Shown here in pieces: positions 25,981-35,373 of a stretch of DNA of 64,000 bases. Made by a program: the position numbers and the translations under genes. Positions within the stretch are counted from its first letter, which is position 1. The number at the start of each line of letters is the position of its first letter. Below the pieces are notes generated by a model. That model did not search any database. It was given only the letters and a program-made list of their open reading frames with translations, and was not told the origin of the DNA. Source of the DNA: Spongiibacter taiwanensis (GTDB lineage: Bacteria; Pseudomonadota; Gammaproteobacteria; Pseudomonadales; Spongiibacteraceae); assembly GCF_023702635.1 (NCBI RefSeq), contig NZ_CP098455.1, positions 1,860,001 to 1,924,000 of the forward strand, written 5' to 3'.

Positions 25981-27033
25981 ATGCCCGCCCGCATGCGCTC
26001 ATTGCTGTGTCTGCTTTCGCCACTGCTGCTGGTCAGTGCCTGTAACGACACTGACGCTACCCAAGCCGCCCCACGGCCACCTGCAGCCGTAGCGATTCAA
26101 ACACTCGCGCCTCAGGAAATCCAGCAGCGCATTCAGGCGCTGGGTACCTTGCTCGCCCGTGAATCTATCGACGTCACCGCCAGCGTCAGTGAAAAGATCA
26201 CCTCACTGAAGTTTAGCGATGGCGACACCGTCAGCGAAGGCCAGCTCCTGGCCACCCTGGCGCAACAGGAAGAACAGGCACTGCTGGCCGCCGCCAAGGC
26301 CGATCTTGCGGAGCAAGAGCGAGAGTTGAAACGCCTGGAGGGACTCATTCAGCGCAAGGTGGCCGCCCAAACCGAGTACGACCAACGCCAGACTGCCAAG
26401 CTGCAAGCCCTGGCTCGAATCAAGGAGGTGGAGGCCATGATTGCCGAGCGCAACATCACGGCCCCCTTTGCCGGACAGGTGGGCCTGCGCCAGGTCAGCC
26501 CCGGCGCCCTGGTGACACCGGGTGAGGTCATTACCACCCTGGATGACACCAGCGTGATGCGAATGGATTTTCAGATTCCTGCCCTCTACCTCACCAGCAT
26601 TGCCAAAGGGCAAACCGTGGAAGCCTACAGCGAAGCCTTACAGCGCCGCTTTAGCGGGACGATTACCGCAATCGACAGCCGCATTGACCGGGTCGCCCGC
26701 AACATCAATGTGCGAGCCGAACTGGCCAACCCCGACGGACAACTCAAGCCCGGCATGCTGATGCGCCTGGCGCTCATCACCCAACAACGTCAGGCCTTGA
26801 TGGTGAAAGAAGAAGCCCTGCAGAGCGTGCAAGACCAGCACTTTGTTTGGGTGGTGGACGACAGCAACACCGCGCGCAAACAGCAAATTGAACTGGGCCT
26901 GCGCCAGCCCGGACTGGTTGAAGTCCGCGCCGGACTGAACGCCGGTACCAAGGTCATCTACCAGGGCTATGACATGCTGCGCGACGGTGCTTCCGTAGCA
27001 CCCCAAAGCGACAGCGCTGCCCCGCAAGACTGA
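25981..27033 (+). CDS. RND efflux membrane-fusion lipoprotein
   Basis: This encodes 350 residues from the ATG at 25981 (aggag about 12 nt upstream; a second ATG follows at 25993). It carries a lipoprotein signal with lipobox LVSAC, so the mature protein is lipid-anchored in the inner membrane, facing the periplasm. The adaptor architecture is clear: the first lipoyl half (ASVSEKITSLKFSDGDTVSEGQLLATL), an alpha-hairpin with coiled coil (about 95-150), the second lipoyl half (ITAPFAGQVGLRQVSPGALVTPG), then beta-barrel and membrane-proximal domains. It should link the RND pump encoded next to an outer-membrane channel, which is not encoded nearby. Confidence 0.92.
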   Translation: MPARMRSLLCLLSPLLLVSACNDTDATQAAPRPPAAVAIQTLAPQEIQQRIQALGTLLARESIDVTASVSEKITSLKFSDGDTVSEGQLLATLAQQEEQALLAAAKADLAEQERELKRLEGLIQRKVAAQTEYDQRQTAKLQALARIKEVEAMIAERNITAPFAGQVGLRQVSPGALVTPGEVITTLDDTSVMRMDFQIPALYLTSIAKGQTVEAYSEALQRRFSGTITAIDSRIDRVARNINVRAELANPDGQLKPGMLMRLALITQQRQALMVKEEALQSVQDQHFVWVVDDSNTARKQQIELGLRQPGLVEVRAGLNAGTKVIYQGYDMLRDGASVAPQSDSAAPQD

Positions 27034-27080
27034 CCGGACAATCACCCGCCAGGTAACCACGACTCTTTGCGAAGCCCAAC

Positions 27081-30000
27081 ATGCTGCTATCAGATCTTTC
27101 AGTGAAACGCCCCGTGTTCGCCACGGTTGTCAGCCTGCTACTGGTAGCCTTCGGCCTACTGTCCTTTGAGCGCTTGGCCCTGCGGGAATACCCGGACATT
27201 GATCCGCCAATTGTGTCGATCACCACTCAATATATTGGCGCCTAAGCCGAGGTGGTAGAGTCACGAATCACCCAGGTGATTGAAGACAACATCTCCGGTG
27301 TGGAGGGCATCAAAACCATCAGCAGCGCCAGCCAGGACAGCTTTTCATCGATCAATATCGAGTTTGAGCTGGACCGGGATATCGATGCGGCTGCCAACGA
27401 TGTTCGCGATCGGGTGTCACGGGTGATGGGCAACCTGCCCGACGAAGCCGAAGCCCCCCAAGTACAAAAGGCCGATGCCGACGACAACGTGATTGTCTGG
27501 TTCAACTTAACCTCTACCAAAATGAGTCTGCTTGAGCTGGCCGATTACGCCAACCGCTACGTGGTTGATCGCTTTTCGGCGGTCGACGGGGTCGCCCGTA
27601 TCCGGGTCAGCGGCGGCCCGGACTACGCCATGCGCATCTGGCTGGACCGCGAGGCGATGGCCGCGCGGAATATCACCGCCGGCGAAGTCGAGGCAGCCCT
27701 GCGCCGGGAGAACGTAGAACTCCCCGCCGGCACCCTGAAGTCAATCAACCGGGACTTCACCATTAAAATTAGCCGGCAATACCAGACCGAATCAGATTTC
27801 GCCGACCTGGTGCTGCGCAAGGAAGACAGCGGGTACCTGCTGCGCCTCAGCGACGTTGCCCGCATCGAGCTGGCCGCCAGCGAGTACCGCAATCTGTTCC
27901 GGGGTAATGGCGTGCCCATGGTGGGTGTGGGCATCATCAAACAGAGCACCGCAAACACCCTGTCCGTTGCCGAAGCCGCCAAGGCAGAGGCCGATGCCGT
28001 GAGGCGGTCCCTGCCCGAGGGCACCCACCTGCGCTCCAGCTACGACAGCTCCGTATTTATCAGCGGCGCCATCAGCGAGGTCTACAGCACCTTGTTCATT
28101 GCCGCCGGCCTGGTGGTGCTGGTGATCTTTATTTTCCTCGGCGATTTCCGCGCCATGCTGGTCCCCGCCTTGACCGTGCCGGTGTCATTGATTGCCACCT
28201 TCACAGCACTGTACGCACTGGGCTACACCATCAATCTTCTCACCCTGCTGGCCCTGGTGCTGGCCATCGGCCTGGTAGTGGACGACAGTATCGTCGTGCT
28301 GGAGAACATTCACCGACGCCTCCTCGACGGTGAACCGCCCCTGGTGGCGGCCTATCGCGGCGCTCGCCAGGTGGGCTTCGCAGTCATCGCCACTACCGCC
28401 GTGCTGGTCGCCGTGTTTGCGCCCATCACGTTTTTGGAGGGCGACATCGGCCGGCTGTTTGGCGAATTTGCCGTCGCCATGGCCATGGCGGTGATCTTCT
28501 CCAGCATCGTCGCCCTGACCTTGTCACCCATGTTGTGCTCCAAACTGCTAAAGCGCGAAGCCATGCACGGCAAGCTGGCCGATTTTGTTGAAGGGCTACT
28601 GCATCGGATGGAAGGCAGTTACCGGCGTACCCTGGAGGCCAGCCAGCGCCGCCCGGTGGTATCTGGCGCCATTCTGTTTGCCACCATCGGCCTGTGCATT
28701 TTCTTCCTACAGAAAGTCCCCGCTGAGTTCGCCCCCACCGAAGACCGGGGGGTGATCTTCCTGGTGATGCGCGGCCCCGAAGGCTCGTCTTACAACTACA
28801 CCGCCGCCCAGCTGGGTGAGGTCGAAGAGCGCCTGATGCCCCTGGTCGACAACGGGGAAATTCGCCGCCTGCTGCTGCGCGCACCGGGCGGCCGCGGCGG
28901 CGCCGACATTTATAACCAGGCGATTGGCATCGTGGTGCTAAACGATTGGAGCCAACGCCGCCCCGGTGGCGAAATCGTAGCCGACATTCGCCAACGGCTC
29001 GGTGATTTTACTGGCCTGAGCGTGTTTCCTATTCAGCCCCAGGCCCTGGGCGGCCACGGCTTTAACAAACCGGTAGAGTTTGTGCTCGGTGGCAGCAATT
29101 ACGCCGAGCTGGCCAAATGGCGGGATATTATTCTCGCCGAGGCCCAGACCAATCCGGGCTTGCTCGGCGTAGACAGCGATTATCGGGAAACCAAGCCCCA
29201 GCTGGAGGTCACGGTTAATCGCGCCCGAGCGGCCACCTTGGGCGTATCTACCCAGGAGATTAACAGCACTCTGGAAACCCTGCTGGGCTCGCGCACGGCC
29301 ACCACCTTTATGATGGGCGGCGAAGAATACGACGTGATCCTCGAAGGTGAACTCGACAGCCAGCGCAGCCCCTCCGACCTGGAAAACATCTACGTGCGTG
29401 CCGACACCGGTCGGCTGATTCCGCTGGCCAACCTGGTCACCCTGCGGGAGCTAGGTGATGCTGCTGTGCTCAATCGCTACAACCGGGTTCGCGCCATCAC
29501 CATCGAGGCCAGTCTGGCGCCAGGCTATTCGCTGGGCGAAGCACTGACCTATCTGGAAAACCTGGCGCGCGAAAAAACGCCAGAGGCCGTGATCGATTAC
29601 AAAGGGGAATCGTTGGATTACATGGAGGCAGGCGGCACCGTGATATTCACCTTCGCTCTGGCCATGCTGGTGGTCTATCTGGTACTCGCCGCGCAGTTCG
29701 AAAGCTTTATTCATCCCTTCGTGATTCTACTCAGCGTGCCACTGGCGGTAGCGGGGGCTCTGCTGGGCCTCTACCTCACCGGGGAAAGCCTGAATATTTA
29801 CAGCCAGATCGCATTGATCATGCTCGTTGGCCTGGCGGCCAAAAACGGGATCTTGCTGGTGGAATTCGCCAACCAGCTGCGCGACCAGGGTGTGGCCTTT
29901 GACGACGCTGTGCTGCAATCCGCCCAACAGCGGCTGCGCCCCATTGTGATGACGGCGATCACCACCGTGGCCGGGGCAGTGCCGCTGTTAATGGCATCGG

Positions 30001-30191
30001 GTGCGGGCAGCGAATCGCGTTCAGTGATTGGTATTGTGGTGGTTTTCGGCGTAACTGCCGCCACCCTGTTTACCTTGTTTGTCATTCCCATGGCCTATCG
30101 CTTGCTCGCTCGCAACAGCGGATCACCCAAGGCCATCAGTCAGCAGTTGCATCGCCAACTGGTGGAATACCAAGACAAGGAAGAACGCTGA
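27081..30191 (+). pseudogene. RND efflux pump, interrupted by an in-frame TAA at codon 55
   Basis: An RND (HAE-type) inner-membrane pump of 1036 codons reads from the ATG at 27081 except for one TAA at 27243-27245, where relatives have Ser (YPGAS-AEVVE pattern; here YIGA-stop-AEVVE). Before the stop lies the normal N-terminus with the first transmembrane helix. After it the frame is intact for over 980 codons, with the proton-relay Asp pair (GLVVDDSIVVLENIHRR), the Lys of GLAAKNGILLVEFANQ and an intact C-terminus. A GTG at 27252 could restart translation 7 bp after the stop, yielding a pump without helix 1. It could be a recent nonsense mutation, a base-call error or a split gene. It is co-oriented with the adaptor 47 bp upstream. 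Confidence 0.85.
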
Positions 30192-30221
30192 TTCCCGACA
30201 GGTAGGTGTGGGGTAGAAAGA

Positions 30222-30250
30222 ACAAACCCGGCAAGATGCCGGGTTTGTTA
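30222..30250. terminator. Bidirectional terminator hairpin
   Basis: A 12-bp perfect stem (aacaaacccggc / gccgggtttgtt) with loop aagat separates the RND gene from the convergent repetitive-protein gene. Confidence 0.85.
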
Positions 30251-30269
30251 CTGCTTACTCAATTGCGTC

Positions 30270-30791
30270 TTACAGCAGACCGCCGAGCAGCAGGCCGCTT
30301 ACCGGCAAAGTCGGCAATGCCAGAACGTCCAGCGGCAGCGCGCCCAGTGGCAAACCGCCATTCAGCAAGCCACCCACAACGGGAATGCCATTACCGCCCA
30401 GAGAACCGATCACCGGGATACCGCCGCCCAGCAGGTCGCCACCAACAAGGTCGCCTACCACGGGCAAACCACCGCCGAGCAAGTCGCCACCAGCGAGATC
30501 GCCCACTACCGGCAAACCACCACCCAACAGATCGCCACCGAGCAGGTCGCCAACCACCGGCAGATCACCTAACAGGTCACCACCTGCCAGGTCACCCACG
30601 AGGGGCAGGTCGCCGCCCAGGCCGCCAACCACCGGCAGACCGCCGAGCAGATCGCCGCCAAGTACATCACCCACCAGCGGCAGGCCACCGCGAAGCAGAT
30701 CACCCACAACCGGCAGTTGCGCCTGTGCACCCATTGCTGCGCCAACCAGCGCTGCTCCCATTGCGACTTGTTTGAAATTCATATGCTTCAT
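30270..30791 (-). CDS. Secreted tandem-repeat protein (LPVVGDLxGGDLLGGG repeats)
   Basis: This encodes 173 residues from the ATG at 30791 (aaaggg ribosome site; an alternative ATG at 30782). A signal peptide with a likely cut after AQA is followed almost entirely by imperfect repeats of 10-16 residues, consensus (L/I)P(V/L)VGDL-GGDLLGGG, about nine units. The protein is made almost only of Gly, Leu, Asp, Val and Pro, has no Cys, and ends in a hydrophobic run. The regular P-x-x-G-D spacing could form a beta-type or polymer-like fold. No family that I can name; possibly a surface or matrix component. The repeats are also visible in the DNA, so unit number may vary by recombination. Confidence 0.7.
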   Translation of the reverse strand: MKHMNFKQVAMGAALVGAAMGAQAQLPVVGDLLRGGLPLVGDVLGGDLLGGLPVVGGLGGDLPLVGDLAGGDLLGDLPVVGDLLGGDLLGGGLPVVGDLAGGDLLGGGLPVVGDLVGGDLLGGGIPVIGSLGGNGIPVVGGLLNGGLPLGALPLDVLALPTLPVSGLLLGGLL

Positions 30792-31059
30792 CCATCCCTT
30801 TCGTAACATCGTTGCCCTCAATCGTCACGACTGACAGCTCATAAACACCTCCGGCGCCCGCCGCAACGCGAGCGCATCGAAACTGCTCCGGCATTTTGCA
30901 AGGGACGATCTGGTGGCTCAACGGCACTTCGTCACGAATGCACTAAAATGTGACAGCGATCTGAATCGAGCAAGGGGATTGTGCTGACCGGTTCACAAAA
31001 ACCGACCGCAGCCCGGCAAAACACAAGGTGAACAAGCTCAAATAACTACTTGATATAAG

Positions 31060-32145
31060 CTATAAAAACCGACTTTCTGAGGATCGGCTTGATGCGCAGA
31101 TGGCGGAATCATCGAGCAAATTGGTCGAGGTAAACAGGCGGCACGCGGGACTGTATTCGGTCAAGGCATCGGCCGCCAGCAACACCGCCGCCGCCGTCCA
31201 AGTGGGACGCTGGTCGGGCCAGAGCAGGTCTTCCGCCAGTTGATATCCCGTCCAGTACTCGCCGCCCTGGCCGCGCCACTGATCCAGCCAACTGAACACC
31301 TGAACCGCCCGGGCGTGATCGCCAGCGGCGAGCAGCGCCAGGCAAAGTTCGCTGCTCTCGGCCACCGTGACCCAAGGCTGGTCTGCCACACAACGACATC
31401 CCAAACCGGGCTCCACAAATTCGCGCCAGCGGGCCTGCAAGTGGGCCAAGCCTTTGGCGCCAGGAATCACCCCAGTAAGCACCGGATAAAACCAGTCCAT
31501 GGAGTAGCGCGCCTTGCTGTCCCAGGTTCGGTCAAACCGCTCTGGATGTTCCCGCAACGCCCGGCCAAGCTGGGTTCGGGCTGCCCGCCACCCCGGGCGA
31601 TGCTCACCCAAGGTCACCGCGATATTACTGGCGCACTCAAGGCTCTTGAAAATCGAACAGCATCCGGTGCGCAGCGCATCGTCCAGAGGCTGCCCACAAT
31701 GATCGACCGCCCAATTGATGTCACCGTAGCGGCTCTGCTGGGCAAGCACGAAATCGATTGCGCCCTCAAGACAAGACCACATTTCCAGTAAAAAGGCCCG
31801 GTCTCGCGTAATCAGATAAAAGTGCCAGAGGCCGGTGGCAATATAGGCAACGAAGTTGGTCTCCCGGTGGCCATCGGTTGCGGCGACACCATCCTGGTAG
31901 CTCGCCCACCAACTACCATCGGGGAGCTGCACATTTTTGAGCCAGCGATAGGCGGCGGCAGCGGCATCATACTCACCGCCGATGGCGAGCCCCATGGCGG
32001 CTTCAACATGGTCCCAGGGGTCGGCGTGGCCACCTGAAAACCAGGGGATGCAGCCATCGCTGAGCTGGCTGCGCTGAATAAATTCCACCGTGGGCCGCAA
32101 CAGCGCGTTTGGAAACAGGCCGGGGCCTAACAGCAACTCACTCAA
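31060..32145 (-). CDS. Alpha/alpha-barrel protein, prenyltransferase/terpene-cyclase-like fold
   Basis: This 361-residue soluble protein has repeated helical units containing short W/G motifs: GCIPWFSGGHADPWDHVEAAMGL, LPDGSWWASYQDG, ETNFVAYIATGLWHFYL. Such repeats are typical of alpha/alpha barrels (squalene-cyclase-like or glycosidase-like), and similar proteins are often labelled 'prenyltransferase' without proof. It is the last gene of a three-gene minus-strand operon and overlaps the methyltransferase by 4 bp (ATGA). With its glycosyltransferase and methyltransferase neighbours it may act on a polysaccharide or lipid-linked sugar; this is inference. Confidence 0.55.
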   Translation of the reverse strand: MSELLLGPGLFPNALLRPTVEFIQRSQLSDGCIPWFSGGHADPWDHVEAAMGLAIGGEYDAAAAAYRWLKNVQLPDGSWWASYQDGVAATDGHRETNFVAYIATGLWHFYLITRDRAFLLEMWSCLEGAIDFVLAQQSRYGDINWAVDHCGQPLDDALRTGCCSIFKSLECASNIAVTLGEHRPGWRAARTQLGRALREHPERFDRTWDSKARYSMDWFYPVLTGVIPGAKGLAHLQARWREFVEPGLGCRCVADQPWVTVAESSELCLALLAAGDHARAVQVFSWLDQWRGQGGEYWTGYQLAEDLLWPDQRPTWTAAAVLLAADALTEYSPACRLFTSTNLLDDSAICASSRSSESRFL

Positions 32146-32855
32146 TGTGACGCCCCTTTGCGAAAATACATCACCACCGATTTACCCATCACCGGGTTCA
32201 AGCCCTTTTCCACCCAGCGGGTCAGCGCGGGGCGCTTCATTAAATCCCACACCAATAGCCGGTGATAGCTGCGCAGCGCCCAGTGATCGTCCCGCCCCCA
32301 CAACAGGCACTTTAGCCACCAGTAAGGAGAGTGCAGGGCGTGAGCCCAATGCCGCCGAAAGCAATGAAAACCGGCATCGGAAATCTGTCGACGCAACTCA
32401 GCCGCATTAAAAATACGCAGATGCCCCCCCTCTACCTGGTGATAGGCACTGCTCAACTGCCAACAAATTCGCTCGGGCCACTCCCGGGGCACCGAAGCAC
32501 AAAACACCCCGTTTGGCTTGAGCACCCGACTGATCTCGCCGATGACCGCCTCATAATGGTCGATGTGCTCCAGCACCTCCGAGCAAATCACCTTGTCAAA
32601 GCTGTGGTCGGCAAAGGGTAAGCGACAGGCATCTGCCTGGGTCAGGCAATGCTGGCGACGCGGATCGTTGGCATCAATAAAATCCGCCGCCTTGTCACGG
32701 GCTCGCTGTAAATCCACACCGTTAATATCCACCCCCACCGCGGTCACCTCTCCTTCAAGGTAAGCCGCCAGCACATGACGCCCCTCACCACAGCCGAGGT
32801 CGAGCACCAAATCGCCCGGCGCAAGCGCAAAGTATCTGAAATCAACGGTTTTCAT
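32142..32855 (-). CDS. Class I SAM-dependent methyltransferase
   Basis: This encodes 237 residues. Motif I is VLDLGCGEGRHVLAA (about residues 17-31), an acidic strand-2 end follows (GVDINGVDL), then the motif II/III region FDKVICSEVLEHIDHYEAVIGEISRVLKPNGVF. This is the UbiE/Methyltransf_11 group; the substrate is not evident. It begins 9 bp after the glycosyltransferase stop and overlaps the next gene by 4 bp, so the three genes are one operon. It may methylate a product of the neighbouring glycosyltransferase. Confidence 0.85.
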   Translation of the reverse strand: MKTVDFRYFALAPGDLVLDLGCGEGRHVLAAYLEGEVTAVGVDINGVDLQRARDKAADFIDANDPRRQHCLTQADACRLPFADHSFDKVICSEVLEHIDHYEAVIGEISRVLKPNGVFCASVPREWPERICWQLSSAYHQVEGGHLRIFNAAELRRQISDAGFHCFRRHWAHALHSPYWWLKCLLWGRDDHWALRSYHRLLVWDLMKRPALTRWVEKGLNPVMGKSVVMYFRKGASH

Positions 32856-32864
32856 CCTGGCACG

Positions 32865-34193
32865 TTATTCCCCAGCCTGCGTTGACTGACCCACTAAGGT
32901 GGTGCGATAGAGCGTCACCATTTCCTCGGCTGCCCGCCGCCAGGAAAACATGCCCTCAATCCGTCGACGCCCCGCCGCCGCCAAGGCATGGCGGCGGCCA
33001 TCATCGGCAAGCAGGTTGATCAGCGCGCGAGCTAGCGCGTCGCTGTGTCCGGCGGGCACCGTCTCGGCGGCATCGCCCACCACTTCGGGCAACGCGCCCC
33101 CATCACTGGAGATCACCGCGGTGCCACACGCCATGGCCTCCGCTGCGGGCAAGCCAAAGCCCTCGTACAATGAAGGCACCACCACAATCTCAGCCTCATT
33201 GTAGTGGGTCACCAAGGTGTCGGTGTCGATGCCACGAACGCAGCGGATATTGGGCGATAGACCCAGCTGCTCAATCAACCGCTCCGCCTCGCCATCGGCC
33301 TTGGGCTTACCCACCATCAGTAATTCAACATCGGGATAATGCCGCACCACCTCGGCGAGCGCGCGCAGCAGAAACGTCACGCCTTTGAGCGGCTGATCAG
33401 CCGATACCGTAGCCATGATTCGGCGGGGAATTTTTGCTATCTCAGGGATTGGCCGAAACACCTCGGTATCCACCCCGCAGTGCACCAAATGAATCGCCGC
33501 GGGCTGAATAGCAAAAGCGCCGGCAATATCCTGCCGCGACCGCTCCGACACCGTCACAATATGGTGAAGCTGGCGGGCAACTTTGCGCTGCATGTCCAGA
33601 AAGCTGTGCCAGCGGGCAATGAGTTTTCTTTCGCCCTCGGTCTTGGCTGCTGCCAACGCAATATCCCGATCATGGGTAATTGGGTGGTGAATGGTGGTCA
33701 GTAGGGGAAAACCCTTTTTCTGCAGGGCCAAGGTGCCATAGCTCAGGCACTGATTATCGTGAATCACATCGTAGTGCCGGCCGTGGCGGCGCAGATATTT
33801 GTACACCCGCCGACCGAAACAGTAAGGCTCACTGAAACCACCACTCAGTTTACCTGTCCATTCCACGATGTTGGTCCAGGAGCGCAGATGGTGGAGCCGC
33901 AGCGAGCCAAGACCGGTTTCGTATAAGTTCATGCCCGGCAGCTTGATCAGCCGAACGCCGTCGACCAAATCGGGGTAGGGTTGACCAGAAATCACGTCAA
34001 CCTGATGGCCGGCCTCCAGCAAGGCTTTGCTCAAGTAGCGCAGGTAAATGCCCTGACCACCACTGAAGGGCGCGCTGCGGTAGCCGAGCAGACAGATTTT
34101 CAGGGGGCGGGCGGGCTGAACCTGCTCCCTGGAGCTGCTGGCAGTCTGAGGGTCGGTGGCTCGGCAGGGTTGAGCCGCGTATGAAGCGGACAT
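32865..34193 (-). CDS. Glycosyltransferase family 4 (GT-B)
   Basis: This encodes 442 residues. The N-terminal acceptor domain has SAPFSGGQGIYLRYLSKAL-EAGH, and the C-terminal donor domain has the GT4 E-x7-E signature in VVPSLYEGFGLPAAEAMACGTAVISSDGGALPEVVGD. Family members transfer sugars from nucleotide-sugars or, like PimB and trehalose-linked enzymes, to lipids and polysaccharides. It is the first gene of the GT-methyltransferase-barrel operon. The first about 25 residues are polar and could be an over-called start, with the core beginning near KICLLGYRS. Confidence 0.9.
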   Translation of the reverse strand: MSASYAAQPCRATDPQTASSSREQVQPARPLKICLLGYRSAPFSGGQGIYLRYLSKALLEAGHQVDVISGQPYPDLVDGVRLIKLPGMNLYETGLGSLRLHHLRSWTNIVEWTGKLSGGFSEPYCFGRRVYKYLRRHGRHYDVIHDNQCLSYGTLALQKKGFPLLTTIHHPITHDRDIALAAAKTEGERKLIARWHSFLDMQRKVARQLHHIVTVSERSRQDIAGAFAIQPAAIHLVHCGVDTEVFRPIPEIAKIPRRIMATVSADQPLKGVTFLLRALAEVVRHYPDVELLMVGKPKADGEAERLIEQLGLSPNIRCVRGIDTDTLVTHYNEAEIVVVPSLYEGFGLPAAEAMACGTAVISSDGGALPEVVGDAAETVPAGHSDALARALINLLADDGRRHALAAAGRRRIEGMFSWRRAAEEMVTLYRTTLVGQSTQAGE

Positions 34194-34419
34194 AATTTCA
34201 GACTCGACTCATGATGAAAAAGGGCTTGTCGTTATACCACCGAACACACAGGGCAACAGAAGGCCGAGGTTAGGTTACAGGATTGTAACCACGACCCCGG
34301 GAGAAATCCACACAGCCCCGCGGGCGCCCCATCGCCCCTCGTGAAGCAAACCTAACCCGGCCACAACGGCGTGCTACACTCTGCCCAGCCTAGCTATTTT
34401 GACTGGACATATTGCCCTG

Positions 34420-34815
34420 ATGACACGCTTTGTTTCTCACCTCACCGCCCTTCGATTCGTTATGCTCGCCGGCCTGCTTGCCATAACGGCCTGTAGCAGC
34501 GGCCCACGCAAGCCACCGCCAGAAGGTATTGAGGGAAAACTCTACACCGACACCCTGAAGGGCGATATTCGCCTGTTCCGCTTCGTGGTGACCTTGCCTG
34601 AGCGTCCCGTGCGACCCATCACCCAAATGGGCCAACCGCCCCAGGGTAGCAGTGGTCGCCGCGACCGCCGCGACGACCAACTCGAGGACATCGAACGTCA
34701 GCTGGAGAACCAGCCGCAGCTAAAAGAATTCTGCCCGAATGGTTTCACCGTGATCGAGCGCATCGCGGTGCTGAATGAACTGGAGATTCGCGGGGAGTGC
34801 AAATACAGCGGCTGA
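34420..34815 (+). CDS. Small lipoprotein, unknown
   Basis: This encodes 131 residues from the ATG at 34420; a start 21 bp upstream is possible. The signal sequence ends in a lipobox (LAITAC), so the mature protein should be lipid-anchored. The mature part has a Pro/Arg-rich linker (PPQGSSGRRDRRDD) and one later Cys pair (FCPNGF, ECKYSG). I recognise no family. The gene after it is the only close neighbour in the same orientation. Confidence 0.55.
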   Translation: MTRFVSHLTALRFVMLAGLLAITACSSGPRKPPPEGIEGKLYTDTLKGDIRLFRFVVTLPERPVRPITQMGQPPQGSSGRRDRRDDQLEDIERQLENQPQLKEFCPNGFTVIERIAVLNELEIRGECKYSG

Positions 34816-34903
34816 AACGCCACCTCAGGTGATTTTGGCGGAAGCTCCCGAAGCGATTACGCCCCAAACAACCCCAAAGGCCACCCTACCAGCGCGCTCA
34901 ATT

Positions 34904-35293
34904 ATGGTCACCCCCAAACGATTACGCATCAGCTTTGTTGACCGGCTAAAAATCTGGTTTGAGGATCACCCTTTAGCATTGATGGCAACGATTCCCATCC
35001 TGTTCCTGATGCCGTTTTTTGTTTGGCATCTTCACAATGAGGCATCCGCCCGATATACCGAATTCACCGGCACAGTGTGCTGCCTCTCGGATGCTTATTT
35101 TGTCGAAAGTGAACAATCAAAGCCGCTAAAGATGATGATTGTTGATCTGGATATCGGGCGACGGGTTGAAGTGCCGGTGATGCACGCGCAGTTCTACGTT
35201 CCCTACCATCGAAACGGCCGAATCATAATACGGCGCGTCACAAACAAAAGCGGCCCTCACCCCAGATACATCGCCGTTAGATATCTGAAGTAA
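34904..35293 (+). CDS. Small single-pass membrane protein, unknown
   Basis: This encodes 129 residues from the ATG at 34904; the frame is open back to 34775 but without a ribosome site. A basic start is followed by one strong transmembrane helix (PLALMATIPILFLMPFFVWHL, about 25-45), then an about 85-residue, beta-rich, probably periplasmic domain (TGTVCCLSDAYFVESEQ ... RRVTNKSGPHPRYIAVRYLK). No family recognised. The base composition is more AT-rich than the flanking housekeeping genes, so it may be a recent gain. Confidence 0.5.
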   Translation: MVTPKRLRISFVDRLKIWFEDHPLALMATIPILFLMPFFVWHLHNEASARYTEFTGTVCCLSDAYFVESEQSKPLKMMIVDLDIGRRVEVPVMHAQFYVPYHRNGRIIIRRVTNKSGPHPRYIAVRYLK

Positions 35294-35323
35294 ACGGCCG
35301 CAACGCTTCAATACGCACATACA

Positions 35324-35355
35324 AAAAAGGCGCTGTCCGAAAACAGCGCCTTTTT
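35324..35355. terminator. Bidirectional rho-independent terminator
   Basis: A 13-bp stem (aaaaaggcgctgt / acagcgccttttt) with loop ccgaaa, A-run before and T-run after, stands between the unknown membrane protein gene and convergent ilvE. Confidence 0.92.
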
Positions 35356-35373
35356 CAACACAGCCAACCGGTG

